64,000 nt of DNA from Methylophilus sp. 14 (GTDB lineage: Bacteria; Pseudomonadota; Gammaproteobacteria; Burkholderiales; Methylophilaceae): the NCBI RefSeq assembly GCF_015354345.1, contig NZ_JADKYS010000001.1, positions 186,001-250,000 of the forward strand. Direction: 5' to 3'. The notes under the pieces were generated by a model that had not been told where the DNA came from, made no database searches, and was given only the letters and a program-made list of their open reading frames with translations. Position numbers and translations under genes: made by a program. Positions 6,433 to 16,110 of this stretch are shown piece after piece. Every line of letters begins with the position of its first letter. Positions within the stretch are counted from its first letter, which is position 1.

Positions 6433-8484
6433 ATGAAAGCTTTTGCGAGTCGTGCAGGCTGGGCCGCGTTGGCCTTGCTGGGGGCAGCTGCGTTGGCACA
6501 TGTCGCCATGGCGCGGGGGGAGACATTAAATGCACTGTGGCTGATTACGGCCGCGGTGTGTGTGTATTTGATTGCTTATCGCTTTTATGCGGCCTGGATT
6601 GCGGCCAATGTGCTGGCCATTGATGCCACGCGGGCGACGCCAGCGGAGCGCTTGAATAATGGGCGCGATTATGTGCCGACCAATCGCTGGGTGGTGTTTG
6701 GTCACCATTTTGCCGCGATTGCAGGGCCTGGGCCATTGGTCGGGCCGACCCTGGCGGCGCAATTTGGTTACCTGCCAGGCACCTTGTGGATATTGATTGG
6801 TGCGGTGCTGGGCGGCGCTGTGCAAGATATGGTCACGCTGTTTTTGTCTACGCGGCGCAATGGCCGCAGCCTGGGGCAAATGGCGCGTGACGAAATTGGC
6901 GCCATTGGCGGCACGGCAGCAATGATAGGGACTTTTCTCATCATGATCATTCTGATTGCCGTGCTGGGCCTGGTGGTGGTGAATGCGATGAAACACAGTC
7001 CGTGGGGCACCTCTACCGTGGCGGCTACCATCCCGATTGCCATGCTGGTGGGCGTGTATATGCGCTACTTGCGCCCTGGCCGCGTGCTCGAAGCCTCGCT
7101 GCTGGGAGTGGTTTTATTACTGGCATCGGTTGTATTTGGTGGCTGGGTAGATCACCACCCTGTGCTCGGTGCACTGTTTGACCATGAAGGTTTACCGCTG
7201 GCATTTGGCGTGATCGTCTATGGTTTTGCGGCGGCGGTGTTGCCGGTGTGGTTGTTGTTGGCGCCACGTGATTATTTGTCCACATTTATGAAACTGGGCA
7301 CGGTATTGATGCTGGCGATTGCGATTTTATGGTTGCGGCCGGAAATCCATATGCCTGCCATCACGCCTTTTATTGATGGCACTGGCCCGATTTTTGGCGG
7401 AAAACTTTTTCCGTTCGTGTTTATCACCATTGCCTGCGGTGCGATTTCTGGTTTTCATGCCTTGATCGCCAGCGGCACGACGCCAAAATTGATCACCAGT
7501 GAATGTGATATCCGCATGATCGGCTATGGCGCCATGTTGCTGGAAAGCTTTGTCGCGATTATGGCCATGATTGCCGCCACGGTGCTGGAGCCAGGCGTCT
7601 ATTTCGCCATCAACAGCCCGGCCGGTGTGGTGGGGAAAGAGGCACTGGATGCGGTGAATACCATCAGTAGCTGGGGTTATGAGGTGACCGTCGCACAAAT
7701 GCAGCATTTAGCCAGTGCCATGGGCGAAAACACCTTGTTTGCCCGCACGGGGGGCGCGCCTAGCCTGGCCGTAGGCATGGCCAGCATTCTGGGCACTGTC
7801 TTTGGTGAGCACTTACTCGCATTGTGGTATCACTTTGCGATTATGTTTGAAGCGATTTTTATCCTCACCACGCTGGACGCAGGCACTCGTGTCGGCCGCT
7901 TTATGCTGCAGGATATGCTAGGCAACCTGCATCCCAAGCTGGGTGAAACCTCTTATACGCCTTCTGTCATATTGACCAGTGCGCTGGTGGTGGCTGGCTG
8001 GGGCTACTTCCTTTATATCGGCGTGATTGACCCGAACGGTGGTGTCAATATCCTGTGGCCCTTGTTTGGCATTGCCAACCAGATGCTGGCCGCGATAGCC
8101 TTATCGGTTGCGACCGGTGTGCTGATTAAATCCAGCAAGTTGTCCAAAGCCTGGATGACAGGGATGCCATTGATGTGGTTGCTCACGATCACGACCACTG
8201 CCGCCTATGAAAAAATTTGTAGTGACGATGTGCGTGTCGGTTTTTTTGCGGCGGCGAATGATTTGTCATACAAGTTGTCTAGTGGTTTATTGCCGCCAGA
8301 AAAAGCGGCGGTGGCACCGCAGTTGATTTTTAATCAGCAACTGGATGCCTGGCTCACGCTGTTTTTTGTGCTCATGTTGTGGGTAGTGGTGCTGGATATG
8401 CTGCGAATGAGCTGGCGAACTCTCACCGGCCAGTCGGTGTTACCGAGCAGCGAGACGCCGTATGTTGTCAGCCGTTTAAACTAG
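6433..8484 (+). CDS. cstA: CstA/BtsT-family carbon starvation transporter
   Basis: A 683-residue inner-membrane protein with at least 15 hydrophobic segments. In enterobacteria CstA takes up peptides and pyruvate and the paralogue BtsT is a pyruvate/H+ symporter. Family marks include PTNRWVVFGHHFAAIAGPGPLVGPTLAAQ split over residues about 80-108, AVLGGAVQDMVTLF, and GFHALIASGTTPKLI. The length lies between CstA and BtsT. It is followed by a YbdD-type gene, the usual partner of CstA. For a methylotroph this suggests uptake of pyruvate or small peptides as an auxiliary carbon or nitrogen source, an inference only. The 271-base upstream gap leaves room for regulation. Confidence 0.94.
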   Translation: MKAFASRAGWAALALLGAAALAHVAMARGETLNALWLITAAVCVYLIAYRFYAAWIAANVLAIDATRATPAERLNNGRDYVPTNRWVVFGHHFAAIAGPGPLVGPTLAAQFGYLPGTLWILIGAVLGGAVQDMVTLFLSTRRNGRSLGQMARDEIGAIGGTAAMIGTFLIMIILIAVLGLVVVNAMKHSPWGTSTVAATIPIAMLVGVYMRYLRPGRVLEASLLGVVLLLASVVFGGWVDHHPVLGALFDHEGLPLAFGVIVYGFAAAVLPVWLLLAPRDYLSTFMKLGTVLMLAIAILWLRPEIHMPAITPFIDGTGPIFGGKLFPFVFITIACGAISGFHALIASGTTPKLITSECDIRMIGYGAMLLESFVAIMAMIAATVLEPGVYFAINSPAGVVGKEALDAVNTISSWGYEVTVAQMQHLASAMGENTLFARTGGAPSLAVGMASILGTVFGEHLLALWYHFAIMFEAIFILTTLDAGTRVGRFMLQDMLGNLHPKLGETSYTPSVILTSALVVAGWGYFLYIGVIDPNGGVNILWPLFGIANQMLAAIALSVATGVLIKSSKLSKAWMTGMPLMWLLTITTTAAYEKICSDDVRVGFFAAANDLSYKLSSGLLPPEKAAVAPQLIFNQQLDAWLTLFFVLMLWVVVLDMLRMSWRTLTGQSVLPSSETPYVVSRLN

Positions 8485-8497
8485 TCGAGGGGGACTC

Positions 8498-8686
8498 ATG
8501 ACGCGCCCGTTAACCCTTTTTTGGCAGAGAATCCGCCAATTGTCTGGTGATGATGCCTATGAGCGCTATCTGGCCCATTATGCTGAGCACCATGCTGACG
8601 CTGGTGCGCCGGCACCGCTGACGCGGGCGGCTTTTTTCAAACAGTGGCAGGATCAGAAATGGACAGGCATAAAACGTTGCTGTTGA
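8498..8686 (+). CDS. ybdD: YbdD/YjiX family small protein, CstA partner
   Basis: A 62-residue protein of the YbdD/YjiX (DUF466) family, nearly always encoded next to cstA or btsT. Family marks: a conserved YERYLAHYAEHH block, LTRAAFFKQWQDQKW, and the C-terminal IKRCC. Its role is not established; it is thought to assist the transporter. A strong GAGGGGG site precedes the ATG, 13 bases after the cstA stop, so both are co-transcribed. The next gene begins inside its last codons. Confidence 0.9.
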   Translation: MTRPLTLFWQRIRQLSGDDAYERYLAHYAEHHADAGAPAPLTRAAFFKQWQDQKWTGIKRCC

Positions 8687-8934
8687 GTGAGGGCGATATT
8701 TCACGCATCATCGAAATGGCGTGGGAGGATCGCACACCATTTGAGGCGATTGAGCATCAGTTTGGCCTTAGGCAGGCTGAGGTGATCGCGGTAATGCGTC
8801 AGCATTTGAAACGCGGGGCCTTTATCTCCTGGCGTACCCGTACGCGTGGTCAACAGACCAAACACAAGGCATTACGCCATCCTGACGTGAACCGTCACTG
8901 TTCATCATTTCAGCACAAGCAAGTGCGGCCTTAG
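8659..8934 (+). CDS. DUF2805 / TIGR03643 family protein
   Basis: The 91-residue frame starting MDRHKTLLLSEGDISRII matches the small TIGR03643/DUF2805 family of unknown function, recognisable by the helix IEMAWEDRTPFEAIE, GLRQAEVIAVMR and FISWRTRTRGQQTKH. The spacing suggests a helix-turn-helix-like fold, so a DNA or RNA contact is possible but unproven. It overlaps the end of ybdD by 28 bases in another frame, so translation is probably coupled. I chose the ATG at 8659, with GGA six bases upstream, over a GTG at 8644. Its presence behind cstA-ybdD suggests a link to that transporter. Confidence 0.75.
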   Translation: MDRHKTLLLSEGDISRIIEMAWEDRTPFEAIEHQFGLRQAEVIAVMRQHLKRGAFISWRTRTRGQQTKHKALRHPDVNRHCSSFQHKQVRP

Positions 8935-9037
8935 CATTTTTTATCGCCAGCGCCGAATGTAACAAACCTGTTTCAGGCGCGCATGCGGCTGCGGATTCAG
9001 TTAAAATAAGATTTTAACGACAATCCTAGTGTTTCTC

Positions 9038-10894
9038 ATGCCTAAATACCGTTCTCACACGACGACCCAAGGTCGTAACATGGCTGGTGCTCGCGCGTTA
9101 TGGCGTGCCACCGGTATGAAAGATGAAGACTTCTCCAAGCCGATTATTGCGGTGGCTAACTCGTTCACGCAGTTTGTGCCTGGCCATGTCCATTTGAAAG
9201 ATATGGGTCAACTTGTCGCCCGTGAGATTGAGAAGGCGGGCGGGGTTGCCAAAGAATTTAATACCATTGCCGTCGATGACGGTATTGCCATGGGCCATGG
9301 CGGTATGCTGTATAGCCTGCCAAGCCGTGACCTGATTGCGGACAGCGTGGAATATATGGTCAATGCCCACTGTGCCGATGCGCTGGTGTGTATCTCCAAC
9401 TGCGACAAAATCACCCCCGGCATGCTGATGGCCGCTTTGCGCCTCAACATCCCGGTGGTGTTTGTGTCTGGCGGCCCGATGGAAGCTGGTAAAGTGAACT
9501 GGCAAGGCAATGTACGCAAGCTGGACTTGGTTGATGCCATGGTGGAAGCGGCTGATAGCCATGTCAGCGATGCGGAAGTGGCTGAGATCGAACGTTCTGC
9601 TTGCCCAACCTGCGGCTCTTGTTCTGGCATGTTTACTGCCAACTCGATGAACTGCCTGACCGAGGCGCTGGGTTTAAGCTTGCCAGGGAATGGTTCGACG
9701 TTGGCGACGCATGCCGCGCGCAAACAGTTGTTCCTGCAAGCTGGTCGCCTGATTGTAGAGTTGGCCAAGCGTCATTACGAGCAAGACGATTACAGTGTAT
9801 TGCCGCGCAGCATTGCGACCATGCAGGCTTTTGAAAACGCTATGAGCCTGGATGTGGCCATGGGTGGTTCAACCAATACCGTGCTGCATTTGCTGGCAGC
9901 CGCGCATGAAGCCGGTGTGGATTTCACCATGAAAGATATAGACCGTATTTCACGCCAAGTGCCTTGTGTGTCTAAAGTGGCGCCTGCGACCAGCAAATAT
10001 CATATGGAAGATGTACACCGTGCCGGTGGGGTGATGGGCATTTTGGCGGAACTCAATCGCGCTGGTGTCATCCATACGGATGTGCCAACCGTTCATAGCC
10101 CTAGTATGGGCGATGCCTTGGCCAAGTGGGACATCGTCACCACGCAAGATGAAGAGGTGAAGAAGTTTTACCGTGCCGCGCCTGGTGGTGTTGCCACGAC
10201 CATTGCATTCAGTCAAAGCATGTTATGGCCAACCTTGGATGATGACCGTGAAAATGGCTGTATCCGTAACAAGGCACATGCTTATTCACAAGATGGTGGC
10301 TTGGCTGTGCTCTACGGCAATATTGCGCTGGATGGCTGTATTGTGAAAACGGCGGGTGTGGATGACAGTATCCTCAAATTTAACGGTCGTGCCCGCGTGT
10401 ATGAGAGCCAGGATGCGGCCGTTGAAAGTATTTTGAATGATGAAATTGTCGCTGGTGACGTGGTCGTGATTCGTTATGAAGGCCCACGCGGTGGCCCTGG
10501 CATGCAAGAAATGCTGTATCCCACCTCATACCTGAAGTCTAAAGGCTTGGGCAAAGCCTGTGCCTTGCTCACCGATGGCCGTTTTTCAGGCGGCACCTCT
10601 GGCTTGAGTATCGGCCATGCCTCACCAGAAGCGGCAGAAGGTGGCGCGATTGGCCTGGTGCAAGAAGGCGATACGATTGAGATTGATATCCCTAACCGTA
10701 CCATACACCTGGTGATTACTGACGAGGAAATGGCGCACCGCCGTGGCCAGATGGAAGCCAGAGGTAAAGATGCCTGGAAGCCATTGAGCCGTGAACGTGT
10801 GGTTTCGCCAGCCTTGCGTGCCTATGCTGCCATGAGTACCAGCGCTGCCAAAGGTGCGGTGCGTGATGTGGCACAGATTGAGAGAGGGAAATAA
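9038..10894 (+). CDS. ilvD: Dihydroxy-acid dehydratase
   Basis: Dehydrates 2,3-dihydroxy-isovalerate and 2,3-dihydroxy-3-methylvalerate to the 2-keto acids, the third common step of valine, leucine and isoleucine synthesis, using an Fe-S cluster and Mg2+. The 618-residue product begins [20 protein letters not shown], as in the E. coli enzyme (616 residues). Cluster cysteines are visible in NCDK (C122) and SACPTCGSC (C189, C192, C195). ATG at 9038 is preferred over a GTG three codons earlier because it matches the family start. The 103-base gap upstream has no recognised leader peptide. The next gene starts within the stop codon. Confidence 0.98.
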   Translation: MPKYRSHTTTQGRNMAGARALWRATGMKDEDFSKPIIAVANSFTQFVPGHVHLKDMGQLVAREIEKAGGVAKEFNTIAVDDGIAMGHGGMLYSLPSRDLIADSVEYMVNAHCADALVCISNCDKITPGMLMAALRLNIPVVFVSGGPMEAGKVNWQGNVRKLDLVDAMVEAADSHVSDAEVAEIERSACPTCGSCSGMFTANSMNCLTEALGLSLPGNGSTLATHAARKQLFLQAGRLIVELAKRHYEQDDYSVLPRSIATMQAFENAMSLDVAMGGSTNTVLHLLAAAHEAGVDFTMKDIDRISRQVPCVSKVAPATSKYHMEDVHRAGGVMGILAELNRAGVIHTDVPTVHSPSMGDALAKWDIVTTQDEEVKKFYRAAPGGVATTIAFSQSMLWPTLDDDRENGCIRNKAHAYSQDGGLAVLYGNIALDGCIVKTAGVDDSILKFNGRARVYESQDAAVESILNDEIVAGDVVVIRYEGPRGGPGMQEMLYPTSYLKSKGLGKACALLTDGRFSGGTSGLSIGHASPEAAEGGAIGLVQEGDTIEIDIPNRTIHLVITDEEMAHRRGQMEARGKDAWKPLSRERVVSPALRAYAAMSTSAAKGAVRDVAQIERGK

Positions 10895-11829
10895 TGAGCG
10901 ACGAATGTAGTGTCCTGGCCAAGACGATGGAAATGACCAAGCGCATGACTTTGCATGCGCATGTCACCCAGTGGCAGGATGAAAATGGCTTGCAGTACCT
11001 GGAGATTGATAATCCGCTGGCCACAGGCAAAATTGCTCTGCAAGGCGCACATGTGATGCAGTGGCAACCTAAATTCCTGTCGAATCCGGTGCTATGGTTG
11101 TCCAGCAATGCACGCTATGTCAAAGGCCGCTCTATCCGTGGTGGCACGCCGATTTGCTGGCCATGGTTTGGCGCACACCCGACTGACAGCACCTTGTGTC
11201 CGCACGGCTTTGCGCGCGTGATCCCCTGGCGCGTGATGGATATTGATGCCACGCCGACTGGCGCGACGCGCATTATCCTTGAAATGCAGCAAACACCAGA
11301 AGCGCAACGCCAGTTGTCTTACCCGTATGAGCTGACCCTGACCATCACCATAGGCCGCCGCCTGCGTATTGACCTGGCCACGACCAACCTGGCTGAGCAC
11401 CCGTTTGTGATCAGTGAGGCGTTCCATACATACTTTAATGTCAGCGATTTATCGAACGTTAAAATCACCGGCATGCAAGACCTGGTCTACCTGGACAAAT
11501 TGCTCAAATACGAGCGCAATGTAGAACACAACGCGCTGACATTTGACGGCAAAGAGTATGACCGTGTCTATGTGCATCACAGCTCCGATTGTGCCATTCA
11601 CGACAGTGGCTTCAACCGCATTATTCATGTCTCCAAATCTGGCAGCGATACCACCGTGGTGTGGAATCCTGGCGCAGAAAAAGCCGGTGCGATGGGCGAT
11701 ATGGGCGTTGGCGAAGAGTGGCGTAAAACCATTTGCGTGGAAACCACCAACGCCATGGATAACATGGTGGTGATCAACCCGGGACGCAAGCATATCCTCA
11801 GTGCGGAATACTCGATCGAGACCTTGTAA
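10894..11829 (+). CDS. D-hexose-6-phosphate mutarotase-like (YeaD family)
   Basis: A 311-residue aldose-1-epimerase-superfamily protein of the glucose-6-phosphate 1-epimerase (YeaD) branch, which interconverts alpha and beta anomers of hexose 6-phosphates. Recognisable blocks: LQGAHVMQWQP, SIRGGTPICWPWFG, CPHGFARVIPW (candidate catalytic His), SEAFHTYFNVSDL, and WNPGAEKAGAMGDMG with a nearby candidate catalytic Glu. Its ATG overlaps the last base of the ilvD stop (TAATG), with GAGGG upstream, so translation is coupled to ilvD although the pathways differ. The 203-base gap after it carries a weak hairpin plus T-run and then the cytochrome promoter region. Confidence 0.88.
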   Translation: MSDECSVLAKTMEMTKRMTLHAHVTQWQDENGLQYLEIDNPLATGKIALQGAHVMQWQPKFLSNPVLWLSSNARYVKGRSIRGGTPICWPWFGAHPTDSTLCPHGFARVIPWRVMDIDATPTGATRIILEMQQTPEAQRQLSYPYELTLTITIGRRLRIDLATTNLAEHPFVISEAFHTYFNVSDLSNVKITGMQDLVYLDKLLKYERNVEHNALTFDGKEYDRVYVHHSSDCAIHDSGFNRIIHVSKSGSDTTVVWNPGAEKAGAMGDMGVGEEWRKTICVETTNAMDNMVVINPGRKHILSAEYSIETL

Positions 11830-11917
11830 CGTTATTGTGACGCCTGTCAACCGTAGCGTTGCACGTGCGTTTTTAGCTTGTTGGCAAAACGCTAAACCGG
11901 TTGAAATTATATAAATC

Positions 11918-11940
11918 ACCGTTGCTTTTCACGGTTTTTC
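11918..11940 (+). terminator. Possible weak terminator after the mutarotase gene
   Basis: A short ACCGT/ACGGT stem with an eight-base loop is followed by five T. The stem is short, so the call is tentative. Confidence 0.4.
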
Positions 11941-12033
11941 TATTGTAGATTTTGTCTGGTCAGGTAATATGCCACATGCATGAGAATTGCATTACGGGGT
12001 TCTATTTGTTTAGAGGATATTCAAGGAGATCGC

Positions 12034-12357
12034 ATGAAAGTTTTATTATCCGCAATCGCAGCAGCGACTTTGTTGATGGCTGGTTCAGCACAAGCTGCAG
12101 ACGCAGCAGCGGCTAAAGCATTGGCTCAAAAAAGTGGTTGTTTGGCATGTCACAGTGTTGATGCAAAAGTATTGGGCCCAGCATACAAAGATGTTGCTGC
12201 CAAATACAAAGGCGACAAAACTGCTGAAGCTAAATTGATTGAAAAAGTGAAAAAAGGTGGCGCTGGTGTTTGGGGTAATATCCCTATGCCTGCAAACAGC
12301 CCACAAGTGAAAGACGAAGACATCAAGACCATCGTTGAGTGGGTATTGTCTCTGTAA
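12034..12357 (+). CDS. Secreted class I cytochrome c (c551/c552 type)
   Basis: A 107-residue periplasmic electron carrier. A signal peptide ends at SAQA (residue 21). The single haem site is CLACH (C36, C39, H40) and the likely axial methionine is in NIPMPANSP (M85), giving a mature protein of about 86 residues, typical of c551-type cytochromes. I chose the ATG preceded by AAGGAG; a longer frame from 11980 lacks signal-peptide character. In methylotrophs such carriers pass electrons from methanol dehydrogenase cytochromes to the terminal oxidase; this role is inferred, not shown. It is a single-gene unit with a terminator 25 bases after the stop. Confidence 0.95.
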   Translation: MKVLLSAIAAATLLMAGSAQAADAAAAKALAQKSGCLACHSVDAKVLGPAYKDVAAKYKGDKTAEAKLIEKVKKGGAGVWGNIPMPANSPQVKDEDIKTIVEWVLSL

Positions 12358-12381
12358 TTTCAGCTTCGCTGTGATTCGAAA

Positions 12382-12408
12382 AAGCCGACTTGTTAGTCGG
12401 CTTTTTTA
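12382..12408. terminator. Bidirectional terminator between cytochrome c and the APC permease
   Basis: AAGCCGACT and AGTCGGCTT pair over a four-base loop, with a T-run on the plus side and an A-run on the other, so it can end both convergent transcripts. Confidence 0.9.
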
Positions 12409-12415
12409 TTGCTGC

Positions 12416-13813
12416 TTATGCGCGTAATTTGCTGTGTCGCAATGAGTAGGCAAAGTAAAAGATGACGCCTACGATTGCCCAGGTGATAAAGCGATGCCAG
12501 GTTTCTGCGGGCAAAAAGGAAATCAGTGCCGCGCATGAAATGATGCCACCAACCGGGATCAGAGGGTTAAACGGATTCTTGAATGGCCGCGCGAGTTCAG
12601 GGTGGGTTTTGCGTAAGCGCATCACGCCAAAGCACACCATGATAAAGCTGGCCAGGGTGCCAATATTGACGGTTTCTGCCAGCTCACCCAGGGGAATAAA
12701 GCCTGCTACGATAGACACGACGATGCCGCACATCAGGATAATTTTACTTGGGGTTTGGCGCTCAGGATTGACTGCTGAAAAAATGGGCGAAATCAAACCG
12801 TCGCGGCTCATGGCAAATAAAATACGCGTCAGGCCATAGAGTAGCACCAGTAACACCGTAATCAGTCCGGCCAATACGCCAGTCGCGACCAGTGTGGATG
12901 ACCAGGTGTAACCCAGCTTGGTCAGGGCATAAGCCACCGGGGACGATGTGTTGAGCTCTGTATAAGGAATCACGCCAGTCAGTGTGCCAGACACGATGAT
13001 ATAAATAATGGTGCAAAAGGTCAGCGATGCAATCAAGCCGATGGGCAGGTCGCGTTGCGGTTGCTGGCATTCCTCAGCCGCAGTAGAGACTGCATCAAAG
13101 CCAAAATAGGCGAAGAATACCAGTGAAGCACCTGCCAGTACGCCAATATTCTTACCATTATCCAGCGTTTCAAACCAGCCGAATGGCATGAATGGTTGCC
13201 AGTTGGCCGTGCTGATATGGCCGACAGACAAGGCCAGGAAGATGGCAATGGTGGAGAGTTTGATAATCACCATGATATTGTTGGCACGCGCACTTTCCTT
13301 GACGCCGACCATCAGTAGCAATGTCAGTATCCAGATAATGGCAAAGGCGGGCAGGTTGATGGTGCCGCCAAGCACTGGCGCCTTGGTCAGATGCTCGGGT
13401 AGATGCCAGCCAAGATTATGCAAGGTATTCACAAAGTAACCTGCCCAGCCATTGGCTACCGCAGCGGCGCCTACGCCGTATTCCAGTAATAGCATCCAGC
13501 CCATCATCCAGGCCGCAAACTCGCCAAACGCCACGTAGCTATAGCCGTAAGCGCTACCTGATCCGCCAATCGAAGACGAGAGCTCTGCATAAGACAGTGC
13601 GGCAAACCCCGCGGCGATGGCAGCAATAATGAATGAAAGTACGACGGCAGGGCCAGATTGCGTGGCGGCGGCGATGCCGGTGAGCACAAAGATGCCTGTG
13701 CCGATGGCGCCGCCTATGCCTAATAAGGCCAGGTCAAAGGCGGTTAAACATTTTTTGAGGCCGGTGTGCGCATGTGGTTGAATTGGTTTTTTGCGCAATA
13801 ATTGCTCTAACAT
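12416..13813 (-). CDS. APC-superfamily amino acid permease (CAT/YfnA type)
   Basis: A 465-residue inner-membrane transporter with about 12 hydrophobic segments. The first helix region, FDLALLGIGGAIGTGIFVLTG, carries the glycine-rich substrate and ion loop of the APC fold, followed by the conserved ALSYAELSSSIGGSGSAYGYSY region and the FFAYFGFDAVSTAAEE block typical of the cationic amino acid transporter group. Substrate is likely an amino acid but cannot be fixed. A GGGGAGAAT site precedes the ATG. Minus strand, separated from apeB by 69 bases. It shares a terminator with the cytochrome gene. Confidence 0.9.
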   Translation of the reverse strand: MLEQLLRKKPIQPHAHTGLKKCLTAFDLALLGIGGAIGTGIFVLTGIAAATQSGPAVVLSFIIAAIAAGFAALSYAELSSSIGGSGSAYGYSYVAFGEFAAWMMGWMLLLEYGVGAAAVANGWAGYFVNTLHNLGWHLPEHLTKAPVLGGTINLPAFAIIWILTLLLMVGVKESARANNIMVIIKLSTIAIFLALSVGHISTANWQPFMPFGWFETLDNGKNIGVLAGASLVFFAYFGFDAVSTAAEECQQPQRDLPIGLIASLTFCTIIYIIVSGTLTGVIPYTELNTSSPVAYALTKLGYTWSSTLVATGVLAGLITVLLVLLYGLTRILFAMSRDGLISPIFSAVNPERQTPSKIILMCGIVVSIVAGFIPLGELAETVNIGTLASFIMVCFGVMRLRKTHPELARPFKNPFNPLIPVGGIISCAALISFLPAETWHRFITWAIVGVIFYFAYSLRHSKLRA

Positions 13814-13882
13814 TGATTGATTCTCCCCTTGTTCGACAAGGGTAAAGCAATCGTTATACCAGCGTCAATGCTGACGCGGAAT

Positions 13883-15187
13883 TTAGCTGGCGTAATGTTG
13901 TGACAACGTTGCAATCATGTAGCTGTGGTCTAGCACGCCAGCGCTTTCGCGTATGCTGTGCATGGCCCACATCGGGTTGCCGACATCTACCGTGGCGATA
14001 CCTAGTTGCGCTGCCATGATGGGGCCTATGGTGCTGCCGCAACCCAGATCTGTGCGATGTGCATATTGCTGGTGCGGTACCTTGGCCTGTTCGCACAATT
14101 GGATAAAGCGCGCCGCAGTAACGGCATTGGTGCTGTAACGCTGGTTGGCGTTGGTTTTAATGACCGGCCCGTGATTGATTTGCACGTGGTGGCAGGGCTC
14201 ATAACTGCCCGCATGATTAGGATGAAAAGCATGCGCCATATCTGCGCTGATGAAAAAGCTGTTGGCAAAACTACGCAACTTGTCTTCTGGCGACACCCCG
14301 CTTGCGTGGCAAAGGCGCTCAATCACATCCAGCAAAAAGCTGCCGCCAGCGCCGGTGGCACTTTCAGAGCCGACTTCTTCGTGATCAAACAATGCACAAA
14401 TAGCGGTCGCCTGCGGTGTTTCGGTGCTTAATAAGGCCTCTAATGCCGCATGGCAAGAGGCCAGGTTGTCCAGTTGGCTATTGGCGATAAACTCCTGCTC
14501 TATGCCCCAGAAACTACCGGTTTGCGTATCATATAACGCCAGATCCCAACTGATAATGGCTTGGGCGGGCACGGCCAGTTTGCCAGCCAGGGTCTCTGTC
14601 AGTAATTGTCTGGCAGAATCCGTGTTCGCTGCGTGTCCAAAAATAAGTGGCAGTCCGGTTTGCTTGTTGAGTGCCAGCCCCTTTTCATTGACCTCACGGT
14701 TCATGTGGATGGCCAGGTTGGGCAGGCGTGCAACAGGCTGATCCAGCCTGACCAGTCGCGCTTCCATGCCTTGCGCGGTACGGATGATTACCCGTCCGGC
14801 CAGGCTTAAGTCGCGATCAGTAAAGGTGGCCAAAATCGGGCCGCCGTAGACCTCTACACCCAGTTGTGCCAGGCCTTCGGTGATGTAAGCCGCTTTGGGT
14901 TTGAGGCGTAAACCGGGAGAGTCAGTATGCGCACCGACGATGCGGAAACCGCTGTCTGCCATGGCTTGCTGGCCAGCGACAAAAGCAATGATGGAGCCGC
15001 CATCACGCACCACAAAATATTTGCCACCTGCGTTGAGTTGCCACGCTTCGTTTTCGTGCAGGTGTATAAAACCATGCGCTTTGAGTTGCGCGGCAACTGT
15101 TTCCACGGCATGCCAGGGGCTGGGGCTGCGATCAATAAATTCCAGCAGGGCTTGCGCTTGTTGTCTGGCTTCTATTGAAACTTGCAT
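13883..15187 (-). CDS. apeB: M18 family aminopeptidase (aspartyl aminopeptidase-like)
   Basis: A 434-residue cytosolic zinc aminopeptidase of family M18, which removes N-terminal acidic residues in characterised members. Metal and catalytic blocks are in order: GAHTDSPGLRLKP (about 85-97), SQLDNLASCHAAL, FDHEEVGSESATGAGGSFL (about 260-280) and the C-terminal MAHAFHPNHAGSYE with HVQINHGPVIK. Length is normal for the family. It starts two bases after the hemF stop, so it is the last gene of a purD-hemF-apeB transcript or is translationally coupled to it. Confidence 0.94.
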   Translation of the reverse strand: MQVSIEARQQAQALLEFIDRSPSPWHAVETVAAQLKAHGFIHLHENEAWQLNAGGKYFVVRDGGSIIAFVAGQQAMADSGFRIVGAHTDSPGLRLKPKAAYITEGLAQLGVEVYGGPILATFTDRDLSLAGRVIIRTAQGMEARLVRLDQPVARLPNLAIHMNREVNEKGLALNKQTGLPLIFGHAANTDSARQLLTETLAGKLAVPAQAIISWDLALYDTQTGSFWGIEQEFIANSQLDNLASCHAALEALLSTETPQATAICALFDHEEVGSESATGAGGSFLLDVIERLCHASGVSPEDKLRSFANSFFISADMAHAFHPNHAGSYEPCHHVQINHGPVIKTNANQRYSTNAVTAARFIQLCEQAKVPHQQYAHRTDLGCGSTIGPIMAAQLGIATVDVGNPMWAMHSIRESAGVLDHSYMIATLSQHYAS

Positions 15188-15189
15188 GT

Positions 15190-16107
15190 TTATACCCAGT
15201 CTTTCTCAATCAAAAAGTCACTATAAAGTTTGGCTTCTGCGCTATTGGTTTCCGGCTTCCAGTCGTAGCGCCATTTCACAATCGGCGGCATGGAGAGCAA
15301 TATAGATTCGGTACGGCCATTGGATTGCAGGCCAAAAATGGTGCCGCGGTCAAAAATCAGGTTGAATTCGACATAACGACCACGGCGGTAGGCCTGGAAG
15401 TCGCGCTCGCGTTCGCCGTAAGCGGTGTCTTTGCGACGCTGTACAATGGGCAGGTAGGCGTTGATAAAGGCATCGCCGACGGCACGTTGCAAGGCAAAGC
15501 TTTTCTCAAAGCCTAATTCGCTAAAGTCATCAAAAAACACGCCGCCAATGCCGCGTGGCTCTTTACGATGCTTGAGGAAAAAGTATTCGTCGCAGTGTTT
15601 TTTAAAGCTGCGGTAGTAGTCGGCGCCAAACGGTGCCAATGCTTCTTTGTTCACACGGTGAAAGTGGATGCAGTCATCCTCAAAGCCATAATAAGGTGTG
15701 AGGTCCATGCCGCCGCCAAACCACCAGATATCTTCCTCACCTGCGTGTTGGGCTTTGGCAACAAAGAAGCGTACATTCATATGCACCGTAGGCACGTAAG
15801 GGTTGTGCGGGTGAAACACCAGCGAGACCCCCATGGCTTCCCACGGTCTGCCAGCTGCTTCAGGGTGGGCGACACTGGCTGCCGGCGGCAATTTGTTGCC
15901 GAGTACGTGCGAAAAACCAACGCCAGCGCGCTCAAACACGTTGCCGCCTTCCAGCAAGCAAGAGTTGCCACCACCGCCTTCAGGCCGTTGCCAGCTGTCC
16001 TGCAAGAATGTTTTACCGTCGACCAGTTCTATGGCTTCGACGATGCGTGCTTGCAAGCCTTGCAGGTAATCGTAAACGGCAGCGGGCTGGATCTGGTCTG
16101 TCGTCAT
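15190..16107 (-). CDS. hemF: Oxygen-dependent coproporphyrinogen III oxidase
   Basis: Decarboxylates two propionate groups of coproporphyrinogen III to vinyls using O2, an aerobic step of haem synthesis. The 305-residue protein has the family blocks [48 protein letters not shown] and [20 protein letters not shown]. It lies three bases after purD and two before apeB, so the three form a tight unit. An aerobic haem route fits an aerobic methylotroph. Confidence 0.97.
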   Translation of the reverse strand: MTTDQIQPAAVYDYLQGLQARIVEAIELVDGKTFLQDSWQRPEGGGGNSCLLEGGNVFERAGVGFSHVLGNKLPPAASVAHPEAAGRPWEAMGVSLVFHPHNPYVPTVHMNVRFFVAKAQHAGEEDIWWFGGGMDLTPYYGFEDDCIHFHRVNKEALAPFGADYYRSFKKHCDEYFFLKHRKEPRGIGGVFFDDFSELGFEKSFALQRAVGDAFINAYLPIVQRRKDTAYGERERDFQAYRRGRYVEFNLIFDRGTIFGLQSNGRTESILLSMPPIVKWRYDWKPETNSAEAKLYSDFLIEKDWV

Positions 16108-16110
16108 GAT

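Noticed and set aside
6526-7707. Several long minus-strand frames opposite cstA
   Set aside because: They are shadows of a GC-biased membrane-protein gene with clear family identity on the plus strand.
11449-11919. 156-codon minus-strand frame over the mutarotase gene
   Set aside because: The plus strand encodes a full-length recognised protein; the antisense frame has no recognisable features.
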